Virus record (IMG/VR): IMGVR_UViG_3300021090_000045
Span: 1 to 45,341 of that record
Length of the DNA: 45,341 nucleotides
Origin: a virus
Strand: one strand, 5' to 3'
Shown here: positions 38,407 through 45,341 of the stretch, in pieces
Layout: every line of letters starts with the position of its first letter
Position numbering within the stretch: position 1 is the stretch's first letter
Notes under the pieces: model-generated
The model's input: the letters and a program-made list of their open reading frames with translations, nothing else
Databases searched by the model: none
What the model was told of the DNA's origin: nothing
Position numbers and translations under genes: made by a program

Positions 38407-38549
38407 ATACGCTGAAGATAGGCGACGTGATGACGATAGCTGGACGCTATCGTCGTCGCACGCTATGGCAGTGGCTCACATGTCAGCCGCGCGTGCTGCA
38501 AGAGTTTACTGTTACAGGATGTGTGTCTAGTCACATGTTTGTTTTCTAG
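38382..38549 (+). CDS. Small hypothetical protein
   Basis: A protein of 55 residues; the ATG at 38382 overlaps the previous gene by 25 nt and the stop abuts the large terminase start. MADASEVLNTLKIGDVMTIA then GRYRRRTLWQWLTCQPRVLQ and a beta-like end (EFTVTGCVSSHMFVF). Not recognised; the packed position is the support. Confidence 0.5.
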   Translation: MADASEVLNTLKIGDVMTIAGRYRRRTLWQWLTCQPRVLQEFTVTGCVSSHMFVF

Positions 38550-39848
38550 ATGGGACGCACACTCCAGATTCCGTGCGCGCGTGCGTATACGCCGTTGTTA
38601 CAACCGTCGCGCTACAAAGGCGTGCATGGTGGGCGCGGCTCTGCGAAGTCACATTTCTTTGCCGATCACCTACTAGAGAACGCGTTAGCACGTCGAGGCT
38701 TGCGCTGGGTCTGCGTGCGTGAAGTGCAGAAGTCTCTGGACCAATCGGTGAAGCTGCTGCTAGAAGACAAGATCAAGGAATATGGCTTGCTCGGTGACTT
38801 CGGGATTATGCACAACCAGATTGTGACACCTGGTAATGGCATCTTTTCGTTTCAAGGCATGCAAGATCACACCGCGAATAGTATCAAGTCATTAGAAGGT
38901 TACGACGGAGTGTGGGTCGAAGAGGCACAGACACTAAGTGATCGATCACTCACGTTGCTGCGTCCCACGATTCGCAAAGAAGACAGTGAGTTATGGTTTT
39001 CATGGAACCCTGAGAACGATACCGACCCTGTTGACAAGCTGCTACGCAAAGACAAGCCGGATAACTCCATCGTCATTGCAACAACATGGCGCGATAACCC
39101 ATGGTTTCCCGATGTGCTGCGTCGCGAGATGGAATGGGATCGACGCATCGACTTTGAGAAGTACCAGAACGTCTGGGAGGGCACGTATCAAAAGCGCAGT
39201 CAGTCGCGCGTGTTCAAGAATTACCGCGTCGAAGAATTCACGGCGCCAGCGAATGCGATGTTTAACATTGGTGCGGACTGGGGATTCAGCGTAGACCCGA
39301 GCACGTTGATTCGCTGCTACGAAGAACGCATCGATCCCGTCACAGGACAACCGTGGCCCCGCAAACGTTTGTATATCGATCACGAGTGCTACGCGATTGG
39401 TGTAGAGATTGAATTTCTACCAGGATTTTTCGATGGTCTGGTGTGTGGCTGCACGATTGACCTCAACACCGGCAAAGCGATTGGCGACTGCCGCAATCCT
39501 AAGTTCCATGCGTGGGCGCGTAACTTCGCGGTAATCGCCGACAGCTCGCGACCCGATACGATTAGTCATTTGCGGCGCCATGGCTATCAAGGTATGGAGG
39601 CGGCAAAAAAGGGGCAGAACAGCGTGAAGGAAGGTGTTCAGTTCCTGCAAGGTTACGAGATCATCATTCATCCGCGTTGTCGTCACACCCTCGACGAGTT
39701 CAACAACTATAGCTTCGTGATCGATAAGCTGTCTGGCATTGTCACGAATGAATTAGAAGACAAAAAGAATCACATCATCGACCCGATGCGTTATGCGCTG
39801 GAACAGCTGCGTGGTGCGTTGGTGATTCGTCGTTCGATTTGGGGTTAG
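38550..39848 (+). CDS. terL: Terminase large subunit
   Basis: A protein of 432 residues, normal for a PBSX-type (Terminase_3/6) large subunit. Walker A GGRGSAKS is at 27-34, Walker B VWVEEAQ at 121-127, followed by SWNPENDTDPV (coupling motif region). The RNase H-like nuclease half has GADWGFSVDP (241-250), ADSSRPDTISHL and HIIDPMRYAL at the end. It powers DNA translocation into the capsid and cuts the genome. Confidence 0.95.
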   Translation: MGRTLQIPCARAYTPLLQPSRYKGVHGGRGSAKSHFFADHLLENALARRGLRWVCVREVQKSLDQSVKLLLEDKIKEYGLLGDFGIMHNQIVTPGNGIFSFQGMQDHTANSIKSLEGYDGVWVEEAQTLSDRSLTLLRPTIRKEDSELWFSWNPENDTDPVDKLLRKDKPDNSIVIATTWRDNPWFPDVLRREMEWDRRIDFEKYQNVWEGTYQKRSQSRVFKNYRVEEFTAPANAMFNIGADWGFSVDPSTLIRCYEERIDPVTGQPWPRKRLYIDHECYAIGVEIEFLPGFFDGLVCGCTIDLNTGKAIGDCRNPKFHAWARNFAVIADSSRPDTISHLRRHGYQGMEAAKKGQNSVKEGVQFLQGYEIIIHPRCRHTLDEFNNYSFVIDKLSGIVTNELEDKKNHIIDPMRYALEQLRGALVIRRSIWG

Positions 39849-39850
39849 CT

Positions 39851-40057
39851 ATGACGAATGAAGAACGAGAACGCTGGTTTAGAAAAGTCATGTGTCCGTT
39901 CTGCGGACGTATGGTGGACATTGATTACGACGCACACTTAGCGACCAGCAAAGAGTGCTTACGTGAATTGCAATGGGAGCGCCGGGCCTTCCCTGAAAAG
40001 TATGCGGGATTGTCTACGAAGGTGCTTGACAAACTGAACGATTCGCTGTCTGATTAA
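39851..40057 (+). CDS. Small zinc-finger protein
   Basis: A protein of 68 residues from the ATG at 39851, two bases after the terminase stop, with GGGG about 6 nt upstream. MCPFCGRMVDIDYDAHLATS, then KEC, is a C2HC zinc finger. The C-terminal helix is charged. Function unknown. Confidence 0.6.
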   Translation: MTNEERERWFRKVMCPFCGRMVDIDYDAHLATSKECLRELQWERRAFPEKYAGLSTKVLDKLNDSLSD

Positions 40058-40087
40058 CGCGCTTCCCACAGCTGAAAAAGTTTCTCT

Positions 40088-40417
40088 ATGGACCCATCGC
40101 TTCCGCTCGTTGTGGGTAGTATCTTGACGCCTATTTCCACGATGCTTATCATCATGTTTAATGCACGTCAAGCGCGGTTGCGTCGCGAAGAAAATCGAAA
40201 GTGGGAGATCGAAGATCGGGCAGAGTTAGCGCGTAAAGTCTTAGCCACGAGTGAGACGCTGGCGAGGCGCGTGGAACAAAGCGGTACTGAACTGACGACG
40301 CATATTGAGAAGGCGACAGACGCAGCCCATCGGGCATTCAAGGAAGCAAACGACGTCAACGGGAAGATCGAAGATTTGAATCGGCGCTTACTGCAACGCG
40401 ACAAAGAAGAGCACTAA
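40088..40417 (+). CDS. Membrane-anchored coiled-coil protein
   Basis: A protein of 109 residues. An N-terminal hydrophobic helix (LPLVVGSILTPISTMLIIMF) is followed by a long charged helix (ARLRREENRKWEIEDRAELA and on to the end) with heptad-like spacing. A similar layout is seen in the protein at 3260-3763, but in reversed order. Role unknown. Confidence 0.55.
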   Translation: MDPSLPLVVGSILTPISTMLIIMFNARQARLRREENRKWEIEDRAELARKVLATSETLARRVEQSGTELTTHIEKATDAAHRAFKEANDVNGKIEDLNRRLLQRDKEEH

Positions 40418-40418
40418 T

Positions 40419-40688
40419 ATGCCGCTGTTTGATTTTCGTTGCGACAACTGCGGGGCTGTGCAAGAAAAGTTGCTATCATTTCAAGAAGCTATCACGAGCG
40501 CGGTGTATTGCCCGCACTGCAACGCGCTGACGCTTCGTCAAATCTCTGCGCCTGGGTCTGTGCAAGTCAACGGGTTCAGTCACATGAACGGGTATTCAAG
40601 CCCGCGCACGATTCATCAGCGACACGGCAGCATCAAGACGACAGTATCAGGAAACTTCGAAGCGTTCTCTGACGGGCTGCATAAGTGA
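40419..40688 (+). CDS. FmdB-type zinc-ribbon protein
   Basis: A protein of 89 residues. MPLFDFRCDNCGAVQEKLLS and YCPHCN are the hallmark of the FmdB/CxxC_CxxC_SSSS family of putative regulators, a short zinc ribbon starting right at the N-terminus. The C-terminal half is polar. Such proteins are common between head genes of phages. Function not known. Confidence 0.8.
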   Translation: MPLFDFRCDNCGAVQEKLLSFQEAITSAVYCPHCNALTLRQISAPGSVQVNGFSHMNGYSSPRTIHQRHGSIKTTVSGNFEAFSDGLHK

Positions 40689-40873
40689 TTCGCGATCTAG
40701 AGTTTGTCGAAGCGGTGTTAGCGAAGGGCCTGCAACCAGGTTACGATCTGTCTGCGCCGTGTGAGTGTGGCGCAACAGCAACGACCGCCGCACGCATCGA
40801 TAAGGCGCCATTTCGCCCGCTCTGCAGCTTGTGTCGAATCAAACTCGTGAATCGTTTCTATAGCCGGTCATGA
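40685..40873 (+). CDS. Small zinc-ribbon protein
   Basis: A protein of 62 residues starting at GTG 40685 (GTGA overlap). CECGATATTAARIDKAPFRP followed by CSLC gives a four-Cys ribbon. Coupled to the next gene by ATGA. Function unknown. Confidence 0.6.
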   Translation: MIRDLEFVEAVLAKGLQPGYDLSAPCECGATATTAARIDKAPFRPLCSLCRIKLVNRFYSRS

Positions 40874-41040
40874 AGAGCAAGGCTGACATACTCGCGCATA
40901 TCAGCACGTTGCTGGATAAAAAGGATTGCGTTGTGCGGATTCAACGTGAGATGACACCGGCACAGATCAACGAACGTGTGACAGACGCGTATGTCTTGGG
41001 AAAGAAAGTCACTATTATTATCGCGGCGACAGACAAATGA
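40870..41040 (+). CDS. 56-residue hypothetical protein
   Basis: Short gene with ATGA overlap on both sides. MKSKADILAHISTLLDKKDC, then VVRIQREMTPAQINERVTDA, then a strand KKVTIIIAATDK. It is an alpha/beta mini-protein with no known motif. Confidence 0.55.
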   Translation: MKSKADILAHISTLLDKKDCVVRIQREMTPAQINERVTDAYVLGKKVTIIIAATDK

Positions 41041-41162
41041 GAACTGAGAAGCGTTGCTGGAACTGCAAATGCGAAATCGCTTTTGGTAAGTTCTGCGTAG
41101 ACTGCGTGCGTGGGTGGGCTGTTGGCGTCGGTACCGCACTTCTTTTACATTGGTTGCTGTAA
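41037..41162 (+). CDS. 41-residue zinc-binding membrane micro-protein
   Basis: The ATG overlaps the upstream TGA, and the TAA overlaps the next ATG (TAATG). MRTEKRCWNCKCEIAFGKFC followed by VDC holds five Cys in two CxxC-like pairs, and the end GWAVGVGTALLLHWLL is a short hydrophobic helix. Function unknown. Confidence 0.55.
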   Translation: MRTEKRCWNCKCEIAFGKFCVDCVRGWAVGVGTALLLHWLL

Positions 41163-41410
41163 TGAAAGCTGTGACACCTGTCATACACGCCGATGCGACG
41201 CTAGTAACATTCGCACGTAATCAGCAAGAGCTTTACGAAGTGCTGCCTGCGTCTGTCGATGCGCAAAGTACCGTCATGACCGAATGGGAACTCTCCGCCG
41301 AAGACTTAGCGCGCATCGTGAACGGTGGGCGCATTCGTGTGTGGCTGCTGCATACAGGTGTGATGGACGGTAAGAAGCTCACACCGATTGCCGTGGAGGC
41401 AGTTGAATGA
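41162..41410 (+). CDS. Small hypothetical protein
   Basis: A protein of 82 residues starting in the preceding TAATG. It is alpha/beta with MTEWELSAEDLARIVNGGRI followed by RVWLLHTGVMDGKKLTPIAV, resembling small phage proteins with the 'W-x-x-S/T-x-E-E-x-x-x-I-x-x-G' pattern. Not assigned. Confidence 0.55.
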   Translation: MKAVTPVIHADATLVTFARNQQELYEVLPASVDAQSTVMTEWELSAEDLARIVNGGRIRVWLLHTGVMDGKKLTPIAVEAVE

Positions 41411-41739
41411 TCGTCGAACCCACTGACATGCTTGAATACTTGCGACGCTTCAAGGCGAATGAACAGATTAGCGGACGCGGGCTTGAGACGACGGTCCATC
41501 AGCCGTGTCCATTTTGCGCCTCGCCTAATTTTTGGGTGTACCGTTTGATTGACGTGCGCACAGTGCTTGGTAATGAGTTTGTCTGCGTGAACTGCCAGCG
41601 CGGTGCGCGCGTGCTCTTCGTCAACACTGAAGGCTTTTCAAAGTTCGAAATCATACAGACCACCGGGCCGGACCAACCAGCATGGCTCATGCCTAAAGTT
41701 CGCAAACAGACCGAACAGGAGCGCACGCATGCCGGTTGA
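41407..41739 (+). CDS. Zinc-ribbon protein upstream of the portal gene
   Basis: A protein of 110 residues. CPFC (about 34-37) and CVNC (about 60-63) form a ribbon with a beta hairpin between them. The end is basic (KVRKQTEQERTHAG) and overlaps the portal start by 11 nt. Function unknown. Confidence 0.6.
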   Translation: MIVEPTDMLEYLRRFKANEQISGRGLETTVHQPCPFCASPNFWVYRLIDVRTVLGNEFVCVNCQRGARVLFVNTEGFSKFEIIQTTGPDQPAWLMPKVRKQTEQERTHAG

Positions 41740-43189
41740 CAAAACACGTGTAGACTACGACGCGATCAAACCGAAATGGAAGCGTCTACGCGATTGTTTC
41801 AATGGACGCGATGCGCTGCTGAAAGCTGGTGCGGAGTATGTCCCAGACTTGCCAGGCATCGACGCGAATGGCAACATCGCCTATCGCAAGCGGGGCAACT
41901 TTTACAACGCGTTGATGCGTACCGTCTCTGGTCTGAACGGCGCCATTTTTCAAGACGCGCCAGAAGTCGATATCGCTGAATCGTTGAAGCCGATTCTTGA
42001 CGATATCACCATGACCAACGTGAGCTTCGAAACGTTCGCGACTGAGACAGGCAAAGAAGTCTTCTTGACGGGTCGTTACGGCGTGCTCGTGGACATGCCG
42101 CGCCCTGTCTCTGCGCCCGGTTCGTCAACCGGTGGTGTGATTCGCACTGAGCCAGTAGACATGCGCCCTTACTGCGTTGCGTATCGCGCAGAAGAAATCA
42201 TCAACTGGCGCACGACACGACGAGGCGGCGACGAAATTCTGACAATGGTCGTCATGTGTGAGCACGTTGAAGCGGGTTACACGGTGGACGATCCGTTTAG
42301 CTGCGACATTCTGGAACAGTATCGCGTGCTGATGTTGAACCCTGAGGGGAAGTGCATCACACAGATCTGGCGGAAGAATCGCGCTGGCGATAAGTGGGAG
42401 AAAACGGTAGAAGGCGACGTCGTATTGATGCGACGTGGCGAAGCGCTGACTTTCGTGCCGTTCGTCTTCTTGGGCGCCCTGTCTGCGGGACCCGAGCTGG
42501 AACATCCACCACTGATCGATTTGGCGGACGTCAATCTGGGTCACTGGCGCAACTCAGTTGATTACGAATACGGGCTCCATCTAGTCGCGCTGCCAACGCC
42601 GTGGCGTTCAGGCGCGAAAGGCAACACGACGAACACCGACGTACCGCTGGGCCCGTCTGTCGTGTGGGAGCTTGAAGCAAACGGTAGCGCAGGCATGCTC
42701 GAATTCTCAGGCGCAGGTCTGGGCGCTCTTGTCGTCGCGATGGACGAAAAGAAAAAGCAGATGGCGACGCTAGGTGCGAAGCTGTTGGAAGACGCACCGC
42801 AGACACAAGAGACGGCAACAGCGGCGAAGATGCGTCACACTGGCGAAACGGCATCGCTAAAGACTGTTGCGCAAGCGCTGGAGCAAGGGCTATCGCAAGT
42901 GCTGCAAATCTGTGTGTGGTGGCAAACCACTGATGCGACGCCGACAGAATCAGAAGCGTCTGTTGAGTTGAACAAAGAATATCTTGATGTGCGTGCAACG
43001 CCTCAGGAAATTCAAGTGGCGCTGACAGCGCTGCAAGCTGGCGAGATCTCTTTTGAAACGTGGTACAACTTGCTCTTGACCGGTGGTTGGGCGCGAGAAG
43101 GTATCGACGCTGAACAGGAACAAAAAGACATCGCTGCGCGCAAAGTCGATACAAAGGACCCAGGGCCTGAACCGCCAATCGAGGAATAA
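41729..43189 (+). CDS. Portal protein (DUF4055 type)
   Basis: A protein of 486 residues from the ATG at 41729, with AGGAG about 8 nt upstream. It matches the DUF4055 portal family in layout: AGAEYVPDLPGIDANGNIAY near the start, NALMRTVSGLNGAIFQDAPE, FLTGRYGVLVDMPRPVSAPG, IDLADVNLGHWRNSVDYEYG and ETATAAKMRHTGETASLKTV. It should form the dodecameric ring through which DNA enters the head. Position between terminase and MuF genes agrees. Confidence 0.88.
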   Translation: MPVDKTRVDYDAIKPKWKRLRDCFNGRDALLKAGAEYVPDLPGIDANGNIAYRKRGNFYNALMRTVSGLNGAIFQDAPEVDIAESLKPILDDITMTNVSFETFATETGKEVFLTGRYGVLVDMPRPVSAPGSSTGGVIRTEPVDMRPYCVAYRAEEIINWRTTRRGGDEILTMVVMCEHVEAGYTVDDPFSCDILEQYRVLMLNPEGKCITQIWRKNRAGDKWEKTVEGDVVLMRRGEALTFVPFVFLGALSAGPELEHPPLIDLADVNLGHWRNSVDYEYGLHLVALPTPWRSGAKGNTTNTDVPLGPSVVWELEANGSAGMLEFSGAGLGALVVAMDEKKKQMATLGAKLLEDAPQTQETATAAKMRHTGETASLKTVAQALEQGLSQVLQICVWWQTTDATPTESEASVELNKEYLDVRATPQEIQVALTALQAGEISFETWYNLLLTGGWAREGIDAEQEQKDIAARKVDTKDPGPEPPIEE

Positions 43190-43190
43190 C

Positions 43191-43325
43191 ATGCTGAAGC
43201 GTGTTGCACCCGGGAAGTGGGTCGTCTATTCGCATGATGGTAAGAAAAAGCTGTCGCGTCCGATCAGTCACGCAGCTGCGAAGAAACGTCTAACGCACGT
43301 GGAGATGTTCAAGAAAGGATATTGA
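43191..43325 (+). CDS. 44-residue basic protein
   Basis: The ATG at 43191 follows the portal stop by one base. MLKRVAPGKWVVYSHDGKKK, then LSRPISHAAAKKRLTHVEMF, is a very basic strand-turn-helix peptide. Such short proteins often lie beside portal genes in phage operons. Function unknown. Confidence 0.55.
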   Translation: MLKRVAPGKWVVYSHDGKKKLSRPISHAAAKKRLTHVEMFKKGY

Positions 43326-43326
43326 G

Positions 43327-43527
43327 ATGCCTGGTGTTCCGCCGTTAGTGATTCGTTTGAACGACGATGGCAATGTGGCTGTCGAGGGGCCGATTGACAA
43401 CAAGTTGATTGCGCTGGGTCTGCTTGAAGTCGCGAAGGATGCGATCATTAAGCACCACGACAAGCAAACGTCAGAGCGTCGTATCATTCCCGCTACGGGC
43501 ATGACCTTGGTGCCGCCGAAGAACTAA
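43327..43527 (+). CDS. Small hypothetical protein
   Basis: A protein of 66 residues with AAAGGA about 8 nt before the ATG. VIRLNDDGNVAVEGPIDNKL, then IALGLLEVAKDAIIKHHDKQ is a strand-strand-helix layout seen in many small phage proteins. No function known. Confidence 0.6.
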   Translation: MPGVPPLVIRLNDDGNVAVEGPIDNKLIALGLLEVAKDAIIKHHDKQTSERRIIPATGMTLVPPKN

Positions 43528-43531
43528 GTCC

Positions 43532-44068
43532 ATGCGCCCGATCAAACGTCGTCACAACTCGATTAAAGGCCCGGTCTTTCAATCGTTTCACAATCAAAAT
43601 ACCGGACCGAAAAAGATCTTGGTGTGGACGCCAGGGACGCAGAGCACGCGTCAAGTTAAGCGCAATCTGCGGAACAAGGCGCGTGCGATCATCGACAGCA
43701 AAGATCCCGAAATCTACGTCGTGGGCGATGCCGTGATCTACGCGGTGCGCGATGAACCAGACCCTGAATATTCTGCGCTGCATTTGTTCTGCGCAGCGAT
43801 AGACGCTAGCGACGATACAGGCGAGCCGTGGACGGTCTGTATGCGTCACATCATGTCGAAGTTCGCCGCATCGGGAGAATTAGAGGAACTGCATGTCAAC
43901 GACACGCGGGAAGCGGCATCAGAAAACGGTTCTCTCCTCAGCCGACTATTACGAAAGCTTGTTCCGCGCCCGCTACGTGCGAGCACTTCGACAGTTACAG
44001 AAAGACACGTCGATCAACAAGCTTGCAGCATCACTGAATCGCAGCAGTCTGAATCGTCCAAAGCTTGA
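43532..44068 (+). CDS. Hypothetical protein whose end overlaps the MuF-like region
   Basis: A protein of 178 residues. The N-terminal 130 residues look like a real alpha/beta protein (PKKILVWTPGTQSTRQVKRN, PEIYVVGDAVIYAVRDEPDP, LHLFCAAIDASDDTGEPWTV). The last 50 residues (SRLLRKLVPRPLRASTSTVT...) overlap the next gene by 176 nt and are low-quality, so the true end may be earlier or a frame change may join the two. Function unknown. Confidence 0.55.
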   Translation: MRPIKRRHNSIKGPVFQSFHNQNTGPKKILVWTPGTQSTRQVKRNLRNKARAIIDSKDPEIYVVGDAVIYAVRDEPDPEYSALHLFCAAIDASDDTGEPWTVCMRHIMSKFAASGELEELHVNDTREAASENGSLLSRLLRKLVPRPLRASTSTVTERHVDQQACSITESQQSESSKA

Positions 44069-44180
44069 CGCAGATGCGTTAGCGAAAGCGATGGAGCCCG
44101 TTAAGCAGGCGTTGATCGCGGCGTTCATGCGTGGCGGCAAACTTGGCGCGGTGCATGTGAAAGATATCGTGAATGGCTAA
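43893..44180 (+). CDS. Probable N-terminal part of MuF-like head protein
   Basis: A protein of 95 residues with GAGGA before the ATG. It contains SSADYYESLFRARYVRALRQ, then LQKDTSINKLAASLN and AMEPVKQALIAAFMRGGKLG, typical of the helical N-terminal half of phage head morphogenesis proteins, whose C-terminal half is encoded next in a different frame. The two overlap by 8 nt (ATGGCTAA). Confidence 0.6.
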   Translation: MSTTRGKRHQKTVLSSADYYESLFRARYVRALRQLQKDTSINKLAASLNRSSLNRPKLDADALAKAMEPVKQALIAAFMRGGKLGAVHVKDIVNG

Positions 44181-44745
44181 GAAGCTCATTAACTTTCGTT
44201 TCGATGGCGCGAACGAAGAGGCTATCGCCGCTGCTGAGAAAATGGCAGCGAAGATGATCACCGAGATCACGAAAGAGACTGAGAAGAATATCCGCAATCT
44301 CATTGCAGAAGCCATACGCGAGGGGATTCCGCCCTACGAAGCTGCGCGCACGATTGTCCCATTGATTGGTCTGACTTCAGCGCAAGGTCAAGCGGTGTTG
44401 AAGTACCGCGCTGAGCTGATCGACAACGGGCTATCGATAGACAAAGTCAATAGCGAAGTGGACGACTACGCCGAAGAGTTGTTGGGCAAACGCGCGGACG
44501 CTATCGCGCGCACAGAAATTTTAGACGCGTTGAATGCCGGACAAGAGGAAGCCTGGGCGCAAGCGCAAAGCGCGGGCTTGCTCAGCGACGACGCGACGAA
44601 AGAAGTAATCTTGAGTGATAACGCGTGTCCAATTTGCGTAGACATTGCCGACAACGGTTCCGTGCCGATTGGCGAAGACTTCGCAGAAGATGGCCCGCCA
44701 TTCCACCCGCATTGTCGTTGCACGGTGGCCATTGCGCAGCCGTAG
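44173..44745 (+). CDS. MuF/SPP1 gp7-like head morphogenesis protein (C-terminal half)
   Basis: A protein of 190 residues. The start fits FRFDGANEEAIAAAEKMAAK and MITEITKETEKNIRNLIAEA, the helical part that precedes the MuF core. The core shows RADAIARTEILDALNAGQEE, ACPICVDIADNGSVPIGEDF and PPFHPHCRCTV with the conserved Cys/His set. MuF-type proteins are minor head components that sit near the portal. A typical member is a single protein of 250-400 residues, so the gene appears split here. Confidence 0.85.
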   Translation: MAKKLINFRFDGANEEAIAAAEKMAAKMITEITKETEKNIRNLIAEAIREGIPPYEAARTIVPLIGLTSAQGQAVLKYRAELIDNGLSIDKVNSEVDDYAEELLGKRADAIARTEILDALNAGQEEAWAQAQSAGLLSDDATKEVILSDNACPICVDIADNGSVPIGEDFAEDGPPFHPHCRCTVAIAQP

Positions 44746-44917
44746 ACGCGCGAAACGCGGACAGGGGATCCTCTACACCCGGGTCACCTTCGCATGCTCT
44801 GACGCAGAGGAACGCGCTCTGCGACGTCACGCGAGCGCAGCAAAGCTGAGTGTGTCAGAGTTTATCCATAAGAAGCTCAGCGACTTAGGCGTCTTGGTAA
44901 ACCAGCTAGACAGTTGA
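44732..44917 (+). CDS. Small ribbon-helix-helix protein
   Basis: The frame encodes YTRVTFACSDAEERALRRHA followed by SAAKLSVSEFIHKKLSDLG, a clear Arc/CopG-like strand-helix-helix. No ATG lies near the start; TTG at 44732, overlapping the MuF gene end, is the best candidate (61 residues). It could regulate late transcription or another DNA site. Placement in the head operon is unusual. Confidence 0.55.
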   Translation: MRSRRRAKRGQGILYTRVTFACSDAEERALRRHASAAKLSVSEFIHKKLSDLGVLVNQLDS

Positions 44918-44951
44918 TACCGTTCACTCTACACTCTGGGAGAATTCAGAC

Positions 44952-45341
44952 ATGGCAGCACTAGCACCTGTTGTTGACAAGATCGAAGATGTACCTGAAC
45001 CCGCGCGCCAGTTCTACGTGGCGAAAGAAGGCAAGTTCCACGTTGATCTGACAGCTGCACCGGCAGGTTTTGTTTCTGCCGCTGAATTAGCGATTGCCAA
45101 CGGCAAGGTGATTGAGTTCCGCGACAACAATGTCCTACTGACCAAGAAGGTTGGCGAACTGGAACCCATCGCCAAGAAGTTCGAAGGCATTGACGCCGAC
45201 GCGGCAAAGAACGCGATTGCGGCGCAAGATGCGCTGAAGAAAGCGGGCATCGGGAAGCCTGACGACGTGACGGCGCTGATCAACTCAGCGGTGCAGAACG
45301 CTGTCAAGCCGTTGACCGACCAGATCACGACGATCACGACT
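44952..45341 (+). CDS. Scaffold-like protein, cut by right edge
   Basis: The frame is open to the last base (130 codons). GGGAG lies about 9 nt before the ATG. The start MAALAPVVDKIEDVPEPARQ and FYVAKEGKFHVDLTAAPAGF is typical of phage scaffolding or head-maturation proteins, followed by a charged helical part (ELAIANGKVIEFRDNNVLLT, DAAKNAIAAQDALKKAGIGK). Position between MuF and the expected major capsid gene supports this role. Confidence 0.75.
   Translation, partial: MAALAPVVDKIEDVPEPARQFYVAKEGKFHVDLTAAPAGFVSAAELAIANGKVIEFRDNNVLLTKKVGELEPIAKKFEGIDADAAKNAIAAQDALKKAGIGKPDDVTALINSAVQNAVKPLTDQITTITT

Noticed and set aside
42531-43271. Minus-strand frame of 246 codons opposite the portal gene
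   Set aside because: It opposes a well-supported portal protein and its product is Arg/Leu/Ser-rich without motifs.
1-45341. Search for terminal repeats or overlap of the two window ends that would show a complete circular or terminally redundant genome
   Set aside because: The first and last bases do not match, and both edges cut through genes, so this is an internal window.
1-45341. tRNA genes, CRISPR arrays, integrase or transposase genes, attachment sites
   Set aside because: No convincing cloverleaf with a T-arm GTTCRA motif in a non-coding gap, no regularly spaced repeats with unique spacers, and no integrase or transposase motif was seen. A tRNA search program would be needed to exclude degenerate tRNAs.

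Overview
This window is an internal piece of a double-stranded DNA bacteriophage genome. The evidence is a packaging and head module on the right (small and large terminase, DUF4055-type portal, MuF-like head protein, start of a scaffold-like gene), a tail protein running off the left edge, and a long replication and nucleotide-metabolism block between them. Both ends are cut inside genes and share no sequence, so the real genome is longer: the missing major capsid and tail genes should lie beyond the right edge and lead back to the left edge. No integrase, transposase, rRNA, CRISPR array or confident tRNA was seen. The host cannot be named from this sequence; promoters of the TTGACA/TAnAnT type, Shine-Dalgarno sites and a lipobox indicate a bacterium.

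Layout. (1) Bases 1-7108, plus strand: end of the tail or host-contact module. It holds a large modular tail protein, a coiled-coil/membrane protein, a DUF5675 protein, a glycosidase-like lipoprotein, three small membrane, exported or accessory proteins and a bacterial Ig-like protein. A strong hairpin at 7149-7198 separates it from the converging minus-strand genes. (2) Bases 7202-34341, minus strand: about 54 genes packed into one leftward early block, mostly joined by ATGA or TAATG overlaps. It encodes a family A DNA polymerase, a sliding clamp, UvrD-like and SNF2-like helicases, a RecN/SbcC-like ATPase, a PD-(D/E)XK-like nuclease, ThyX, two MazG-like pyrophosphohydrolases (one fused to a nucleoside deoxyribosyltransferase-like domain), an MT-A70 methyltransferase, a PLP-dependent enzyme, a SprT-like metalloprotease fused to DUF2786, and many small unknowns. 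(3) Bases 34342-34717: divergent control region. (4) Bases 34718-36826, plus strand: primase/VirE-type helicase. (5) Bases 36827-37189: non-coding array of GGGTAAC heptamers, a candidate origin, packaging site or operator. (6) Bases 37190-45341, plus strand: packaging and head genes interleaved with many tiny zinc-ribbon or membrane proteins.

The most striking items are these. First, a single 1147-residue reading frame joins a SAM-dependent DNA methyltransferase domain to a complete family A DNA polymerase. Second, three early promoters place the -10 box exactly 6 nt before an ATG, which predicts leaderless mRNAs; two of them are 69-bp cassettes that exactly fill the gap between one gene's stop and the next gene's start and carry tandem TTGCAC boxes at identical positions. 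Third, 11 perfect copies of GGGTAAC/GTTACCC lie in 276 bp between the primase-helicase and the small terminase. Together with the PLP enzyme, ThyX, MT-A70 enzyme and nucleotide-hydrolase fusions, the first item makes DNA modification coupled to replication a reasonable, untested idea for this phage.
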